The notes under the pieces: model-generated | Seen by the model: the letters and a program-made list of their open reading frames with translations, nothing else | The model's database searches: none | Told to the model about the DNA's origin: nothing | Made by a program: the position numbers and the translations under genes | Shown: in pieces, positions 25,680 through 38,100 of the stretch | How the letters are laid out: each line of letters opens with the position of its first letter | Numbering within the stretch: the stretch's first letter is position 1 | Source of the DNA: Streblospio benedicti | Taxonomy: Eukaryota; Annelida; Polychaeta; Spionida; Spionidae | Assembly: GCA_019095985.1 (NCBI GenBank) | Contig: CM032660.1 | Coordinates: 38,678,585 to 38,742,584, forward strand | Direction: 5' to 3' | Length of the DNA: 64,000 nucleotides

Positions 25680-26442
25680 GCTTTGGCGCTGACCGCTAAC
25701 ACATTGTGCCATGGAGGAATAGCAACTTTCAGAGGACCCAAGTTTCAAGTGCAGACGTTGTCAGGGTACTGCGAGACCAATCAATGGCAGACCACAGAGT
25801 GAGGTTCAGGTGGGACCCGACAAGTTGGAGGTCGTAGCTTCCTTTTGTTACCTGGGAGACATGCTCTCGGCTACTGGTGGCTGTGACGCTGCAACGACAA
25901 CACGGGTGAAGACAGCCTGGAAGAAGTTTAAAGCTACTGCCTGTTCTCTCATCTACACAAAGAACATGTGTACAGTACTTGTGTACGGAGTGCAATGCTC
26001 CATGCTAGTGAAACATGGCCCTTAACCAAGCCAAACTTTCAACGCTTTGCAACGCAATGACAGATCTGCAAAGTGAAGCCGAGAACGCCGCCACCACCAG
26101 TTCAAGTGAGCTTTTGAAGCTTCTCGGCCTTGAGGACCTTGACCTCATTCTAAAGGAAGAAGACTTTGTCGTTGGTATGGCCACGTGGTACGGTCAAGCA
26201 AATCAAGACAGCATGGGACATGCAAGTGGCTGGTATACGGGAACCGGTAGACCCAAGACTTCATGGAAGCAGGTGACTGAGAGGGGATAAGAGGGACTGG
26301 GGACTCTCAAAAACCGATCCTCATGAGAAAAACACATGGAGATCCGGTGTGCGAACAGCCATGCGTTACCCCTAGCCAGCTACCTGAAGGGGGTCCACTG
26401 ATGTGGACGTTACCCCAGCACCTGCACGTTAATCAAAACACC
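25680..26442 (+). mobile_element. LINE 3' fragment (reverse transcriptase C-terminal part)
   Basis: The translation contains VASFCYLGDMLSATGGC and TTTRVKTAWKKF, then LLGLEDLDLIL and GTGRPKTSWKQVTERG, in the order seen at the C-terminus of common invertebrate non-LTR retrotransposons. The catalytic RT core is missing (5' truncation). The blocks sit in different frames, with a deletion between the CYLGD part and the LLGLEDLDL part, so the copy is dead. Its 3' end runs straight into the GAT microsatellite. Confidence 0.8.
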
Positions 26443-26717
<275 letters not shown>

Positions 26718-27089
26718 GGTAAAAATTACTACATGTATAGACATCTAGAAGAAGAAAAATTAAAGTGCCATACATGCTCCAAAAATTAATAATGTAAAAT
26801 CATTAGCAAAACATGATAGTGGGGAGGAACAAACTTTATACAAATTGACACGTTTAACTTGAAGTTGAAGGGCACCGCACAAATATGCGTCTTACCCTTC
26901 TCGTGTAAAGACAACTATAACTAGATCAGAAGTGTTCAAAGAACACGGCGTCGCTAGAACAACGTTGATTTATATGGGCAATTAAGACATATGATGAAAC
27001 GGTGCATACTTTACTGTTGATCAAGTTCAACTGTTAAAAGTTGACTAAAACGTTATGGAAATCTTGATTAAAAGTACACAATACTGTAA

Positions 27090-27273
27090 TCAGCCACACA
27101 TGATATTGTGCATGAGTATGCTGTATTGATTTTATTAATTTGCAGCAGGTATATTGATTTTATCATGTTGGCTATATACATTGCTGCTAAGCTGAGTATT
27201 GATTTTTACTGATATTCAATGCACTTAGCCAGAAAAAAAATCAATACTCATGCACAATATCATTTGTGGCTGA
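27090..27273. mobile_element. 184-bp foldback MITE
   Basis: The left end TCAGCCACACATGATATTGT and right end match as inverted copies for about 40 bp (TCAGCCACA.ATGATATTGTGCATGAGTAT on the opposite strand). The AT-rich interior has no coding sequence. Confidence 0.7.
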
Positions 27274-27284
27274 ATATGAGGTTT

Positions 27285-27340
27285 TACGTGATGTGACGTA
27301 GAACGTGACGTAGAACGTGACGCAAAAAACGTGACGCGAT
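27285..27340 (+). promoter_or_regulatory. cluster of four TGACG (CRE-like) half-sites
   Basis: TGACG occurs at 27294, 27306, 27318 and 27332, spaced 12-14 bp, within ACGTGACGT-type sequence. These match CREB/ATF half-sites and could instead be a degenerate 12-bp minisatellite. No adjacent gene start was found. Confidence 0.25.
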
Positions 27341-27399
27341 ACGCGTGATTCTCTCTCTCTAAGTGCATTGCATATCAGTAAAATGTCATAAATGGCCTT

Positions 27400-27558
27400 C
27401 TAAAATACACAATTTAATTGGCAGAGCGCCCAAAATCGAATCACTTCGGTGTCGCCTCATACCTCACAGTTGTGTAAAGTTTGAACGAAATCTGTGGAAC
27501 GGTAAAAGCTCTAGCTTGTCCGGAGACATACATACATACATACATACATACATAGAAA
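27400..27558 (+). mobile_element. retroelement 3' end with (CATA)n tail
   Basis: Unique-looking sequence ending TTGTCCGGAGACATACATAC... with seven CATA units (27529-27556). Short tetranucleotide tails of this kind mark LINE or SINE 3' ends; the family is not identified. Confidence 0.4.
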
Positions 27559-28959
27559 CAAAGTGATCACAAGGCTTTCGCTTCAGCTACTGAAGCGACG
27601 CAACAAACTCTTTAGTGCCCCGCAAATATGCAAATGGAACTGCTTGACATCACGTAACAGTAAAGTAAGATAGCGTCACTGCAATAAGACCTGTTCGTTT
27701 GTCATGAGGACCATAACAGCCTCATTATTTACCCTCACGTGCCATATGGATGAACGGCCCCGGAGATTTGCTCCGTAAACCCCGTAGGGGCGGTACTGGA
27801 ATCAGACCTAGTCGGAGTATGAGGAGAGAGTGACACAATAAGCCAACTGTGAACTCGCACTGCAGAGTAGGTTCGCTACCAGCAGATTTGAGCATGGTGA
27901 AGGCCAGTACACATCACACTAACACAGATCAGATTGTGATTATGTTAAGCCCTATATGATAAGCTAATGAGGCCTTCAGGTCATATCCTTCAGGTGATGC
28001 CTGCTCAGGGCGTCACCCCACCCATGGGACCACCTAAAAGTTTGGTCTGTTGAGTAAATAAAAAGTGGCCTCTGTGCCTCCCACCACCCACTATCTAAAG
28101 TCAGTATGTCAAAATACTATGAATATAAGAGAAACATGTGCCTTATTACACTCTGTCACTCTACACACGTTGCCAACAATAAGCTTAACCTTGACCTTCA
28201 AGTTCAGTGCATGGTTTAAAGCAAAGTATTTCATACAGAGTCCGAAAACTGGTATATTTTGACTTACAGCATAGAGGCAATATAGAATTACATCTAATAT
28301 TTTACAGCTATCTGACGACGAACTCTCACATGCCGAATATATACATATTTTTTAAAAGAATTTGACTGTCATCTTTTCTGCTCGAGTCTGATGTTTTACC
28401 ATTAAAAGAGAAACCGTTCTAACGATTTCAAAAACTAAAAACATCTGTAATAGCATTAGATAATAACGTTAAGGGATAGAATACTATCTATATTCATATC
28501 ATGACTTTGTATATAAGAACCACATTTTAACATTTACGTTATCTTTATAATAACACATTAGATACTAATGCTGTATCTCGTCGATGTTCTTATTCTGCGA
28601 CGGAAAAGATCGTGTGCTAGTAAAGAATGACATCGTGACTTATATTCAATTGATTACTTACTAACTTTAATTTAGAAAATAAAATAAATATCAATTAATT
28701 AAAGCCCTCTGTGTGTTCTTGCTTTAGAGTGGCATCGTGTTATAAAGATCTCGCGTAAAATAAATCATTAGCCCTGATATAATTCAATTCATAATGTGGT
28801 CGCACTATCTTTCAGTAGTACTAAAAGTAGTGTAAACCAGTGTACAGTCCACTGGCACTGCAGGAGCAATTTATACAGTGATCTAACACAATGTAACAAT
28901 GATCAACCAATATCAGCCTTTAGATGTAAGACTTTAGATGTAATCTGTGTCAAGGTGTA

Positions 28960-29935
28960 ACCTCGGGTGTAAAAAGTGGATATAGCCGATAGGAGTGGTT
29001 ATCTAGATCTGGATAAATAATTCACAACTTAGCCAGCCTCAGATAAGAGACTGGCCTCCTCTAATCATAATGAGGCAACGCGTGAATGGAGAGAGGGTAC
29101 GTTCTGCCTAAGGGTTGGCAGATAGCCGACTCTTGAAAGTGGTAATAGAGTCGGCATTGACAGTTCCTGGGTTTAGACTGTTCCACTCCGGGATTGTTCT
29201 TAGTACTGTTGATTTCCACAGTGGAGATTGCCTATCGCCACCTGAAGGTCTTACTATCTTCCACTGGTGAGAGTCCCGAGTGGCTCTACCTTGATGTAAT
29301 TTAATGCCAACACTCTCGGGTGGCAAATCCAGGCCTCCATGCAAAAGTTTATAAAATAGGCATAAACGCTGATTCCGTCACCGGTCTGCTAGACTTTGCC
29401 AGCCAAGGTCAAGCAGTAGCCCTGTGACTGATATGATACTCGCCTCTGCACAATCTCACCTCTGCAAATCTAAATCAATTTCCTCCTTAACTGATGGGTC
29501 CCAAATAGCCCCACAATATTCCAATGATGACCTGATGATTGTGAAATATGCTGTCTCTCTCAGTCTGTAGGGAGAACCGCGGAGATTCCTACAGTAGGAA
29601 CCCCAGATGTTGGTTGGCACGGGAAACTGTATCCAAGATGTGAGGCCTCCACTGTGAAGACCGGGCTCCATAGTTGTTTGACAGTGTGACGCCCAGATAC
29701 TTCGCCTCAGGGACAAAACCAATAATCTCACCGCCAGAAACAAACAGGTTTCTGGGTCTGACTAGCAAGGTGGAGGATATTTCACTTGGACACATTGAAC
29801 TTGAGGCCCCAGACCTGACCCAACTCAAAGAGTGAATCTAAGTCTCTTTGTAGATTGACCTTGTCCTCCATAGAGTGGATTGATCTATAGATCAAACAAT
29901 CATCGGTGAAAAAACAGCATGAAGACATAACAGTG
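28960..29935 (-). mobile_element. LINE 3' fragment (Jockey/CR1-like RT end)
   Basis: The minus-strand translation starts near DDCLIYRSIHSMEDK, the RT catalytic (x)DD region, and continues through KYLGVTLSN, HLGFLLRNLRG, RSSLEYCGAIWDP, PEWNSLNP and TFKSRLSANP. These are the successive C-terminal blocks of Jockey/CR1-type non-LTR retrotransposons. Frame changes separate the blocks, so it is inactive. A GC-rich 3' UTR lies at 28960-29107. Confidence 0.85.
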
Positions 29936-30238
29936 ATCTAGAGCACCAATCGCTATAACCACTCCTAGCTAATCTCAGAGCTTATATAATGCCTAAGTCA
30001 TAGTGAAGAAAACTCCTCGTATCAATATTTATTGGAACAATGAAGAAGTCAATCTACAGATCAAGGAATAAAATAATAAGAATACAAATGTCTAAATTAT
30101 AATTACAAGGATATTCATCCTACAATACTTATTTCATAATTATAGTTTCATGCATTATAAATTTATAATAAACATAGTAACTATAATAAGATAACTTACA
30201 ATTTAAAGGCGTATTAGTATGGTTACAATTGGTAAAAC

Positions 30239-30347
30239 TGGCCATACACATAAACCGTGAATTTTGCGTATGACGTGACTTTTAGTGACCTTAACAACGG
30301 GGAATTAAATGTCATACGTACAATTTACGTGTTGTGTATATATGGCC
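30239..30347. repeat. 109-bp inverted repeat upstream of FN3K
   Basis: TGGCCATACACATAAACCGT at the left pairs with the right end (GTGTATATATGGCCGA) over about 36 bp with few mismatches. It contains GACGTGAC and TACGT motifs. Probably a small MITE. Confidence 0.55.
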
Positions 30348-30360
30348 GATCAGTGCCATT

Positions 30361-30446
30361 GATGCTCTATGTATGTTTTGGTCCATGTGGAACCTAAACC
30401 TCTTAGGTTTAGGCTCCGCATCAATTAAAACATGCATAGATCACTC
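30361..30446. repeat. 86-bp hairpin upstream of FN3K
   Basis: Outer stem CTATGTATGTTTT / AAAACATGCATAG and inner stem GGAACCTAAACCT / AGGTTTAGGCTCC, with a 3-nt loop. It sits about 250 bp before the FN3K coding exon. Confidence 0.6.
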
Positions 30447-30697
30447 TATGAATTGCTCCTGTGCTATAGTCCAGCCATATCACGTCAGGTATAGGTAAAT
30501 CCTGGAAAAGGATGGCGAATCATGGGATGAAATCAGTATAACCCCCCATTTCAATGATCCCGGCCGAGTTCTTTAAGATAATTGATTTCTTTTTCAATTT
30601 TTTTTTTCTGATGACAATAATTCAGGTTAAATTTATTACCTGTACGTGTTTAATGGATATTAGTATTTTTTTGTGTTTCTTTTTATATGTTGTAGGA

Positions 30698-33377
30698 ATG
30701 GAAGCCCTGTTAAAAAGTGCTCTGTGTACAGAGTCTTTAACTAAGTATGGTTCAAGTGGAGGAGGATGTATTAATAGTGGGCATGGCTATCAAACTGATA
30801 CACAAAGAATATTTGTAAAATTTAATGACAAATCAGAGGTAATTAACAGTGTATATTAATTGTATTTTAGATGTGTAATAATTTTGTTCTCTGTGGAATT
30901 TGTTAAATAAAAAGTTATTATTATTCCCCATAGTCTAGAAGAATGTTTGATGGAGAATATGCAAGTCTTGAAGCAATTTGTGCCACAGACACAATCATTG
31001 CACCAAAGCCAATCAAGGTTAGATTTATATTACAAAATATATAAACATGATTCATACATTTTTTTGTCTTTCAACTGGTTTCAAGACATTGAACAACACA
31101 CCTTTTTCACATTGGCAGCAATATTTTGCAATTTTGATACTCTGTAGAAATTAGATTTTTGTATTATATTTAAGATTTTTTTTTCTAAATTTCTAATACT
31201 CAAAACACTCAAAACACTTAAGATTGTACCGGTAATATTGTGAAGATCAGTCATCCAGGTTATGATAAAATAATATAATATGATAATATATAAATATAAT
31301 ACTTAATATGTACAATATAATTATCCAGTAGTATAGTCTAAATAATAGTAAATATTGTACATATATCAGTTAACCTGGATGGCTAATCTTCACTGTACAT
31401 TGTAATTTGATCATTTTTATATAAATTCATGCAGTTACATATTTTGTTTGAATAGGTTCTTGATATGCCAACTGGTGGAGCTATGTTGATAACTGATTTT
31501 GTAGAGATGAAATCACTCTCCAAACACGCAAAAGCATTAGGAGAACAGCTTGCAAGGTTATTCAGATTTAGTTATAATATTGAAACATTATTTTACTTTA
31601 AAATATATACATATACATGTATATATTTATGATACATATTATTAGATACAACTGATATTTTGCAGATTACATCTGCACAACAGAAAATTAAAAGTTTCAT
31701 CGCAAATGTCAGAAGGTGCTATTCATAAACCTAAGATAGAATATGTGGCACAATTCGGGTTTGATAAAACTACATGTTGTGGATATTTGCCCCAGGATAA
31801 TTCCTGGCAGGACGAATGGGTGGTAAGTTTAAGCAAACCTGAACAGTTATGCTCAGTGTCTGGACAAGTATGCTTAGATAGAGGTCACATGAGATTAATC
31901 ATCCATAGAAAGTGGCCTAGACTAAAGACTACAATAATTTCAATACCACACTGAAATATTGTGTTTATTGATACTAGTTTTTTCAAATAAATATTTTGTG
32001 TCCGCATTATCTTTAATATTATTGGCAGCTGAAAATGACTGATTCTTGATGATTTTTGTCAACAGGAAGAAAGTAAAAATTTGATAAATGAAGGAAATTA
32101 TGATTTAAGTAACATTGGCATTGTATTGAGTAGGTATGTCTGTCAATTTTCAACAATTGTGGCAATTTTTTCTGCAGGTTTTCTATTCTCAGAAGTTAAA
32201 TCAGCAAATAAAGATGATTGAGCAAAGTGTACGTAGAAAATACATCTTGTAAAAATATTTATAGAAAATGCAAAAAAGAAGTAATGATAATCTTCACATT
32301 TGTGCAAATGACAAACATAGAATAATAGACATCTTTATTTATACATGTTTATGATTAAAATTTATTATTATTCTTTATATAATTTTATTGATAAATATTT
32401 GTAATATAGTGAATTTGTGATATAATAGTCATATATTTCTTTTACTAGTCATCTTGTCACTGTGATAAAAAAAAGGGTCCACTATGGAAATAAGTTATTG
32501 TGTATAGCAAAATCTTTTAGTGCTCCCTATTTATAATCTCATTGTACAGTTTACTAATTTTTTTATTATTATTTAATTTATCCTATTGATTATTTATTAA
32601 TGCTTTCGTAATGTTTTTTGCTTATTTTTGTACAATGTTATTATAAATGAAATATCTGAATCTGAATCTGAAAAAATGCAAGCTATTGAACACATGTCAC
32701 TTTCAACAACAGTATGGAAACAGGGAAGCCACAGAATTATGGAGCAAACTTCAACTACATCTACCCAAGTTTTTTGAAGGTCTCGACATATTACCAGCAT
32801 TAGTCCATGGAGATCTGTGGAGTGGGAATGTAGCAGAGACAGCAGAAGGTCCAGGTGAAAACCATTTGATTTTTTTTTCAAAGAATTGTGGTTTTCAAGG
32901 TACATGTATATGATGTTTGAGTACACAGTTCATTTTACATTTAAAAAATTGAAATTCTATCATATTTTTGTACACGTATTGTATATTGTGTTTTTAGTAA
33001 TCTTTGATCCTGCAAGTTTTTATGGTCATGATGAGTATGATTTTGGAATAATGGAAATGTTTGGTGGATTTACAAGCGAGTCATATGATGCCTACCATAA
33101 GCTTATTCCTAAAACACCAGGTCTGAAAAAACGGAAACAGTTATATAAGCTTTTCCACACTTTGAACCATTGGTATGTATTAAAAAACATCATTAATATT
33201 TCCTTTTTATATATGTATTTATCATTGACATTTATTTTATGTGTAGATGATAACTCACTTACACTATTGTAACAACTAAATTTTATTTGACATTCATTTT
33301 TCATTTTTAGGAATCATTTTGGTGGCGGATACCAAAGCTCATCATTGGGTCTAATGAGAGAACTTTTGAAAATGTGA
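30698..33377 (+). CDS. FN3K: fructosamine-3-kinase family, complete
   Basis: Cytosolic kinase that phosphorylates sugar-derived ketoamines (fructosamine/ribulosamine) on proteins so that they fall off, a protein-deglycation repair step. 305 aa in eight exons: 30698-30838, 30934-31017, 31456-31556, 31666-31822, 32178-32228, 32713-32854, 32998-33172, 33311-33377, all GT-AG and in frame. Visible features: the P-loop [10 protein letters not shown] with Cys24, Lys41 (FVKFN), Glu55 ([11 protein letters not shown]), the catalytic HGDLWSGN (Asp212, Asn217) and FDPASFYGH (Asp229). Length and motif positions match human FN3K/FN3KRP, which cannot be told apart here. An acceptor two bases before the ATG implies a 5' UTR exon upstream. 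AATAAA at 33457-33462. Confidence 0.96.
31221..31405. mobile_element. foldback MITE in FN3K intron 2
   Basis: The ends share TGTGAAGATYAGYCATCCAG in inverted orientation (about 45-bp arms) around an AT-rich middle. Confidence 0.6.
32240..32680 (+). mobile_element. LINE 3' tail in FN3K intron 5
   Basis: AT-rich sequence ending in ATCTGAATCTGAATCTGAA, a short hexamer tail like the CTGATT tail of the LINE at 57866-58600. No protein homology is left, so only the 3' end is supported. Confidence 0.4.
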
Positions 33378-33456
33378 ATAGTTTGATCAACTGCATCAAA
33401 GAGCACCAGTAATAATTTTAATTACTACTGATTGAATGATGCTATGATATTAAAAC

Positions 33457-33462
33457 AATAAA
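33457..33462 (+). terminator. FN3K polyadenylation signal
   Basis: AATAAA 80 nt after the FN3K stop codon. Confidence 0.7.
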
Positions 33463-33748
33463 TACCTTTGGAATTCCATAATAATCGGATGTTAAAGTAA
33501 TCATTCAACTTTGTGATTTGACATTTTCAAATATAAAGAATTGCGTTAGAAGCTGTCAATGGCTTAAAGATTATGCTCAGTGGCCAAACAAGTATACGTG
33601 TAGAGAAGCATTATGATATGTTCTGTGCATTCTGAAAGTTTCTTTCATTTAAACAGCGTATTAAAGTATGTAGAGCAATATGAATACCACACAATAACAG
33701 GCCGCCAAATACTCTACAAAACACGTGAAGCAACAAATGTCAGCCGGC

Positions 33749-33866
33749 CGAATGATTTTCGTCAGACGTAACTCACACGGTGCACGTGAAAGACCGCCTG
33801 TATCGTCCATGTTAAATGAGACGTCAGTCGTGAGAAATCCACGGTACGTCTGGCGAAAATCATTCG
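33749..33866. repeat. 118-bp inverted repeat with GACGTC centre
   Basis: CGAATGATTTTCGTCAGACG (from 33749) and its inverted partner (33845-33866) match at 21 of 22 positions. The interior includes TGCACGTGA and GAGACGTCAG. Likely a MITE; the E-box and CRE-like words make a regulatory role conceivable. Confidence 0.6.
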
Positions 33867-34079
33867 ATTATGCAATATCACGTGACCCTGTGTTTTAGTT
33901 GGCGAAACGGCATGGTATTTTTTAAAGGTGAAATAAGTATTAAATGTGGAGAATATAAATATTATTTTCATCTCACTTGCAATGGATAAGGCATCGTCTA
34001 TTGATACTGAATTTTACAGAACTAATATGATTTTGGCTGAGCAATATCTTTAATGAAATGTTATCAATAGTGATCCACT

Positions 34080-34158
34080 CATCTTCACTAATTCGGGGTT
34101 TTAGCTATATACATCTATCTATAACATTTGATAGATGATACCTTGCTGTGGCAAGATG
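34080..34158 (+). repeat. dispersed folded repeat, copy B
   Basis: Second copy of the CATCTT...AAGATG unit, sharing ATAACATTTGATAGATGATA and CCTTGCTGTGGCAAGATG with copy A. Confidence 0.6.
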
Positions 34159-35133
34159 TGGTCCACTGTGTGGATCTTGAAAAGGAAGTTGTTAAGAATA
34201 TCAAAGTTTTTCAACATTGGTGTGGGATATTAAGTTCAATGTAAATTTTTAGCGTTATGAATCATTTTATTTACTTAAATCCGGTGATCTATTTTTTACA
34301 ACTCATAATTGCAGAATATACTGTGTGTATCAGAGATACATAAGTATAATAGTCAAGGATTTGTTATCCCCTGCAGTATATTACAATTACATGTACATGT
34401 ACCAAAAATACAGTGACAATTGCCTATAAGGATTCAAATCCACAAACTGCTATTCTTATATACAATATGTACCATATTAGTTACAGGTGCATGTATTCAT
34501 TTTAAATTGTTTTCATCCTTAATAAGTTCCATATAAAATTGGAAAAGGATTAAAGTCCTATGTACATTTAAAGAGGTAGAATAAATTTTTGAGAACAAAT
34601 CTTTTGATATTGTTATAAGACTGGTATAAAATTTTGTTCATTAATATATAATAAAGGGACAGCATGAAAATAAACGAAAAACCTAAATACTCCAGAAAAA
34701 CTTACCGTATTCCTGCACACCGGTAGTGTAAAATATGAAACTCAAATAAATGAGACGAAAGATAGACTGTTGTGGTGTAAACTGTGGACATAATGTTTTA
34801 GTAGACTGTCCTGTGTAACTTTGAAAATGTTCTAGGATTTACATGCATGACATAAATATGTGTGATATTTATTCTATCAATTTTAGATTAGGTTACTGAA
34901 ATGTTAATAATATGTTGTATTGGGCTACGGAAATGTTCATAATATATTGTAGGCATAGACTATAGTGATAGACTAATTACTAAACATTATTTAAAGTTAT
35001 TGATGTAAGTGTGAAAAACATTAATTTATTGGAGGCCATGATATGCAGCATTACAATAATTTATGAATCATACACATATTTTTTTAATTTAAGTGATTTA
35101 TAAAATTAAAATATGAATATATATTACTCTTGT

Positions 35134-38100
35134 TCATAAATAGGTAGTTTTTGCACTTGGATCAAGATTTAAAGATGGCAGATGAACAGTGAAATTTCTT
35201 GGTATAAACCCTTCTTCTCCATTTTCTTTTCTTACCCAAACCCAGTTTACATTCTTATCATTCAATAGAGTCACAATTTCCTGATGCTTTACTGAAATAT
35301 CTGTTGCATTCTTTGCTATATAATCAAATAGAACTGTCAAAAGAATTTGTGATTTTTGTTTTAAACATTCAGAATCTGCTTTATTGGTGACCTGTTGATT
35401 TGTGATATCAATTGTAACTTCTTCCATATCACTTTCTAATTCGTTTGATTTTATTGTGCCAATTAGTTTGGATATGCTATTTTCCAAAAATGAGTCGGTT
35501 GAATACTGACTCATATTCGAAGAATTGATATTGTTAACACTAATTGAATCTTCGTGACTTGTGTTAGTTTCCTTAGAGTTTGTGATATACTTGTTCATGT
35601 CTAATTTAGAACTGGGTGTTTTCTTTTTGTTATAAGAACTCAGAATACTTTCATCTTTTGTTTCATGGGGCAATGTATCATCAGAACTATAGGCAGTGTC
35701 ATGGGATAGACTGGCATCAGAAATAGACTCATTCCTTGGAGATGACTTTGTTGCCAAATTTTCCTGAGAGCAGTAAAATATACTTTGCAGATTTTCATAG
35801 CTTGGAATCTGTTCTCTCCAATCTTCTGCAATTTCACAGAGTTTACTTTTTGGTTCTAAAACAAGAGAACTTTTCATATCCTCAAACCTATACGGGTTAT
35901 TGTTTTGCGACAGTAACTTGTTTGCCCTCTTAAATTTATCCATGGAAGAATTTGTCACCTCAATAGTTATCTGTTCCACATCCACTTCAGGAAATTGCTG
36001 TCCGAATTCTTTATATGTTTTTCTACATAATCTACAGCAGTGATTCCAGTTTAAACACACTGGCCCTAAGTGGGAATACGGAACATAGCCCTCTCTGTTA
36101 TCAGGAGTGCGTACGAACACCAAATTTTTTATTTTATACAAAGCATTCACAACCAGTTTTTCATCAACTTCCAGCATTACTGATGCACCATGCACATTTC
36201 TACAGCTAGTGTCGGGGACATGGTGTTTTAGTACCCTCATAGGTATGTTTGCTGGACACTGAATGTTGGATTCGGCAAGTGCGGCTTCAAGATCTTGATT
36301 GTAAGTGATTTGTTGGCTGTTCACTAGATTTTGAGATGATTGATTTATAACTTCACCTCCATCCAAGTGGTTAGATAACTCATGAAGATTATTGTTTCTT
36401 TCATTTTGAACATAACTATTGTGATCTTTGTTGCAGTCAGTGGCATATTGATTTTTATTTTGTTGAAAATCCATGTACTTGTCATCTTCAAAAGATACTG
36501 TTGGCCTTTTACCCCTACAAAGAGGTAGTTCAAAAGATTCAGTGTATTTAATAAGGTGAAATGGTGTATGGTTATTATCCAAAGTATGTATTCCACTATG
36601 TTTATGTTTGTCTATTCCTGAGGTACCTCGTAATATAGATTTATTTTCACTAGATGGAATTCTACAACCCATTGGATTGCTATTTTCCTTTATGGGCAGT
36701 GTCATATTTCTCCAATCTTTCCTTGGATTGGCTACAGAGGTATTTGATAGATGGCTTGTTGATTTTGACCTAATCAGATTTGAAGAGTTATTGTAACTTG
36801 CACTGTTAAAGATGCCACTTTTATTTTCCATGAGATTATTGTATTGATGAATATATAGTAATTGTGAATTGAGATTGGGCTTTTTAATGTTGCCACCAAA
36901 ATTATTTCTTTCAAGTTTACTTGAAGTATCTCTCATGTTGTGATAAACATTCAAATCCCTGTAAATTCCTTTAGGAGGTTTTTTTTCTTGCCTTTTGTAG
37001 TCTTTCACCATATTTGAAGCAGATAACAAATTATGGAACCTTGTATGCGTCGTATTTACAGTGTCATTTTTATTCTTATTTTGACAATTTTTATTGAAGA
37101 ATTTGTTTAACTGAGTGCTAGTAGGTGGCAATTCGAAATCTTTCTTCATATCCATTGGGAGTGAATTTCTACTTTGGTCAACGTCAATCTCATTTTTGGT
37201 GTGCTCATGGTCACTGGAAGTTGTATTACGTTTGTGAAGAGGTGGTTTGTGACGCGATGTGATGAAACAGCGTACAATTTCTGCTGATGTAGCCATGGGA
37301 ACACGCTCCTTTCTACGGCTTGTCTACAACATACATAATTATGCAATTATTTCAATGAAAACTTATGACTAATACGGACCAAGAGGCCTTAAAAGTATAT
37401 GTTAGAGAGATCTTCAGTACCCTCATTATCATGATACAAGTGAGCTATTATATTTACTACCCAAACTTCACGTAATGACCCATGTGCTGTTTGTTTTAAC
37501 TTTGGTCAATTTAGGGAGCAGACTTAAGTGAGTGGGTACGTTTAAAATATTGATGTCAGATTAGTGTTAATATTTTACATAATTGATGCATATTCGATGA
37601 TAGGCCTTTTTGTGAGTAGGATATAAAAATGCTAACAGCAAGGTGTTTCACTGTGTTCATATATAATTACTAGTAACTATAATCATTAATCAACATGTGT
37701 AATATATCTTTCTGTAATTTCTTAGTCACAAGTCAACAGTAGAATAAAAAAGACAAACATATATCATCTAATTTTTGTGAATTTATTGCACAAGTTTCAC
37801 TCTTAATTTTTGCTCTTAAGTCAAAACAGGACACATTATTTATCATGACGCAATTAGGTAAATGAATTCCCCAACTCTTGATTGGGCAACAATTATCAAC
37901 TAAGGTATTTCTCATCATAATTATTTACTGGCATATTTAGTTACTATGGCAGAATTGTTTATTTTAAATGAATTAATAACAAGGTATCAAAAACTATGTG
38001 GTATTATTTATTTATATATGAATGTTTTAATCCATGGATTTTTAATGATGGTAAAAAGAAATATCTATTTTAAAATGCAATTATATCAACATCAGCGGTC

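Larger units (their letters stand above)
26718..28959. other. intergenic, repeat-rich
   Basis: No supported exon. It contains the foldback at 27090-27273, the TGACG cluster, a CATA-tailed retroelement end and otherwise unclassified sequence. Confidence 0.4.
33463..35133. other. convergent intergenic region FN3K / SH3 gene
   Basis: Separates two convergent gene ends. It contains the palindrome at 33749-33866 and the folded repeat copy at 34080-34158; otherwise nothing recognised. Confidence 0.5.
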
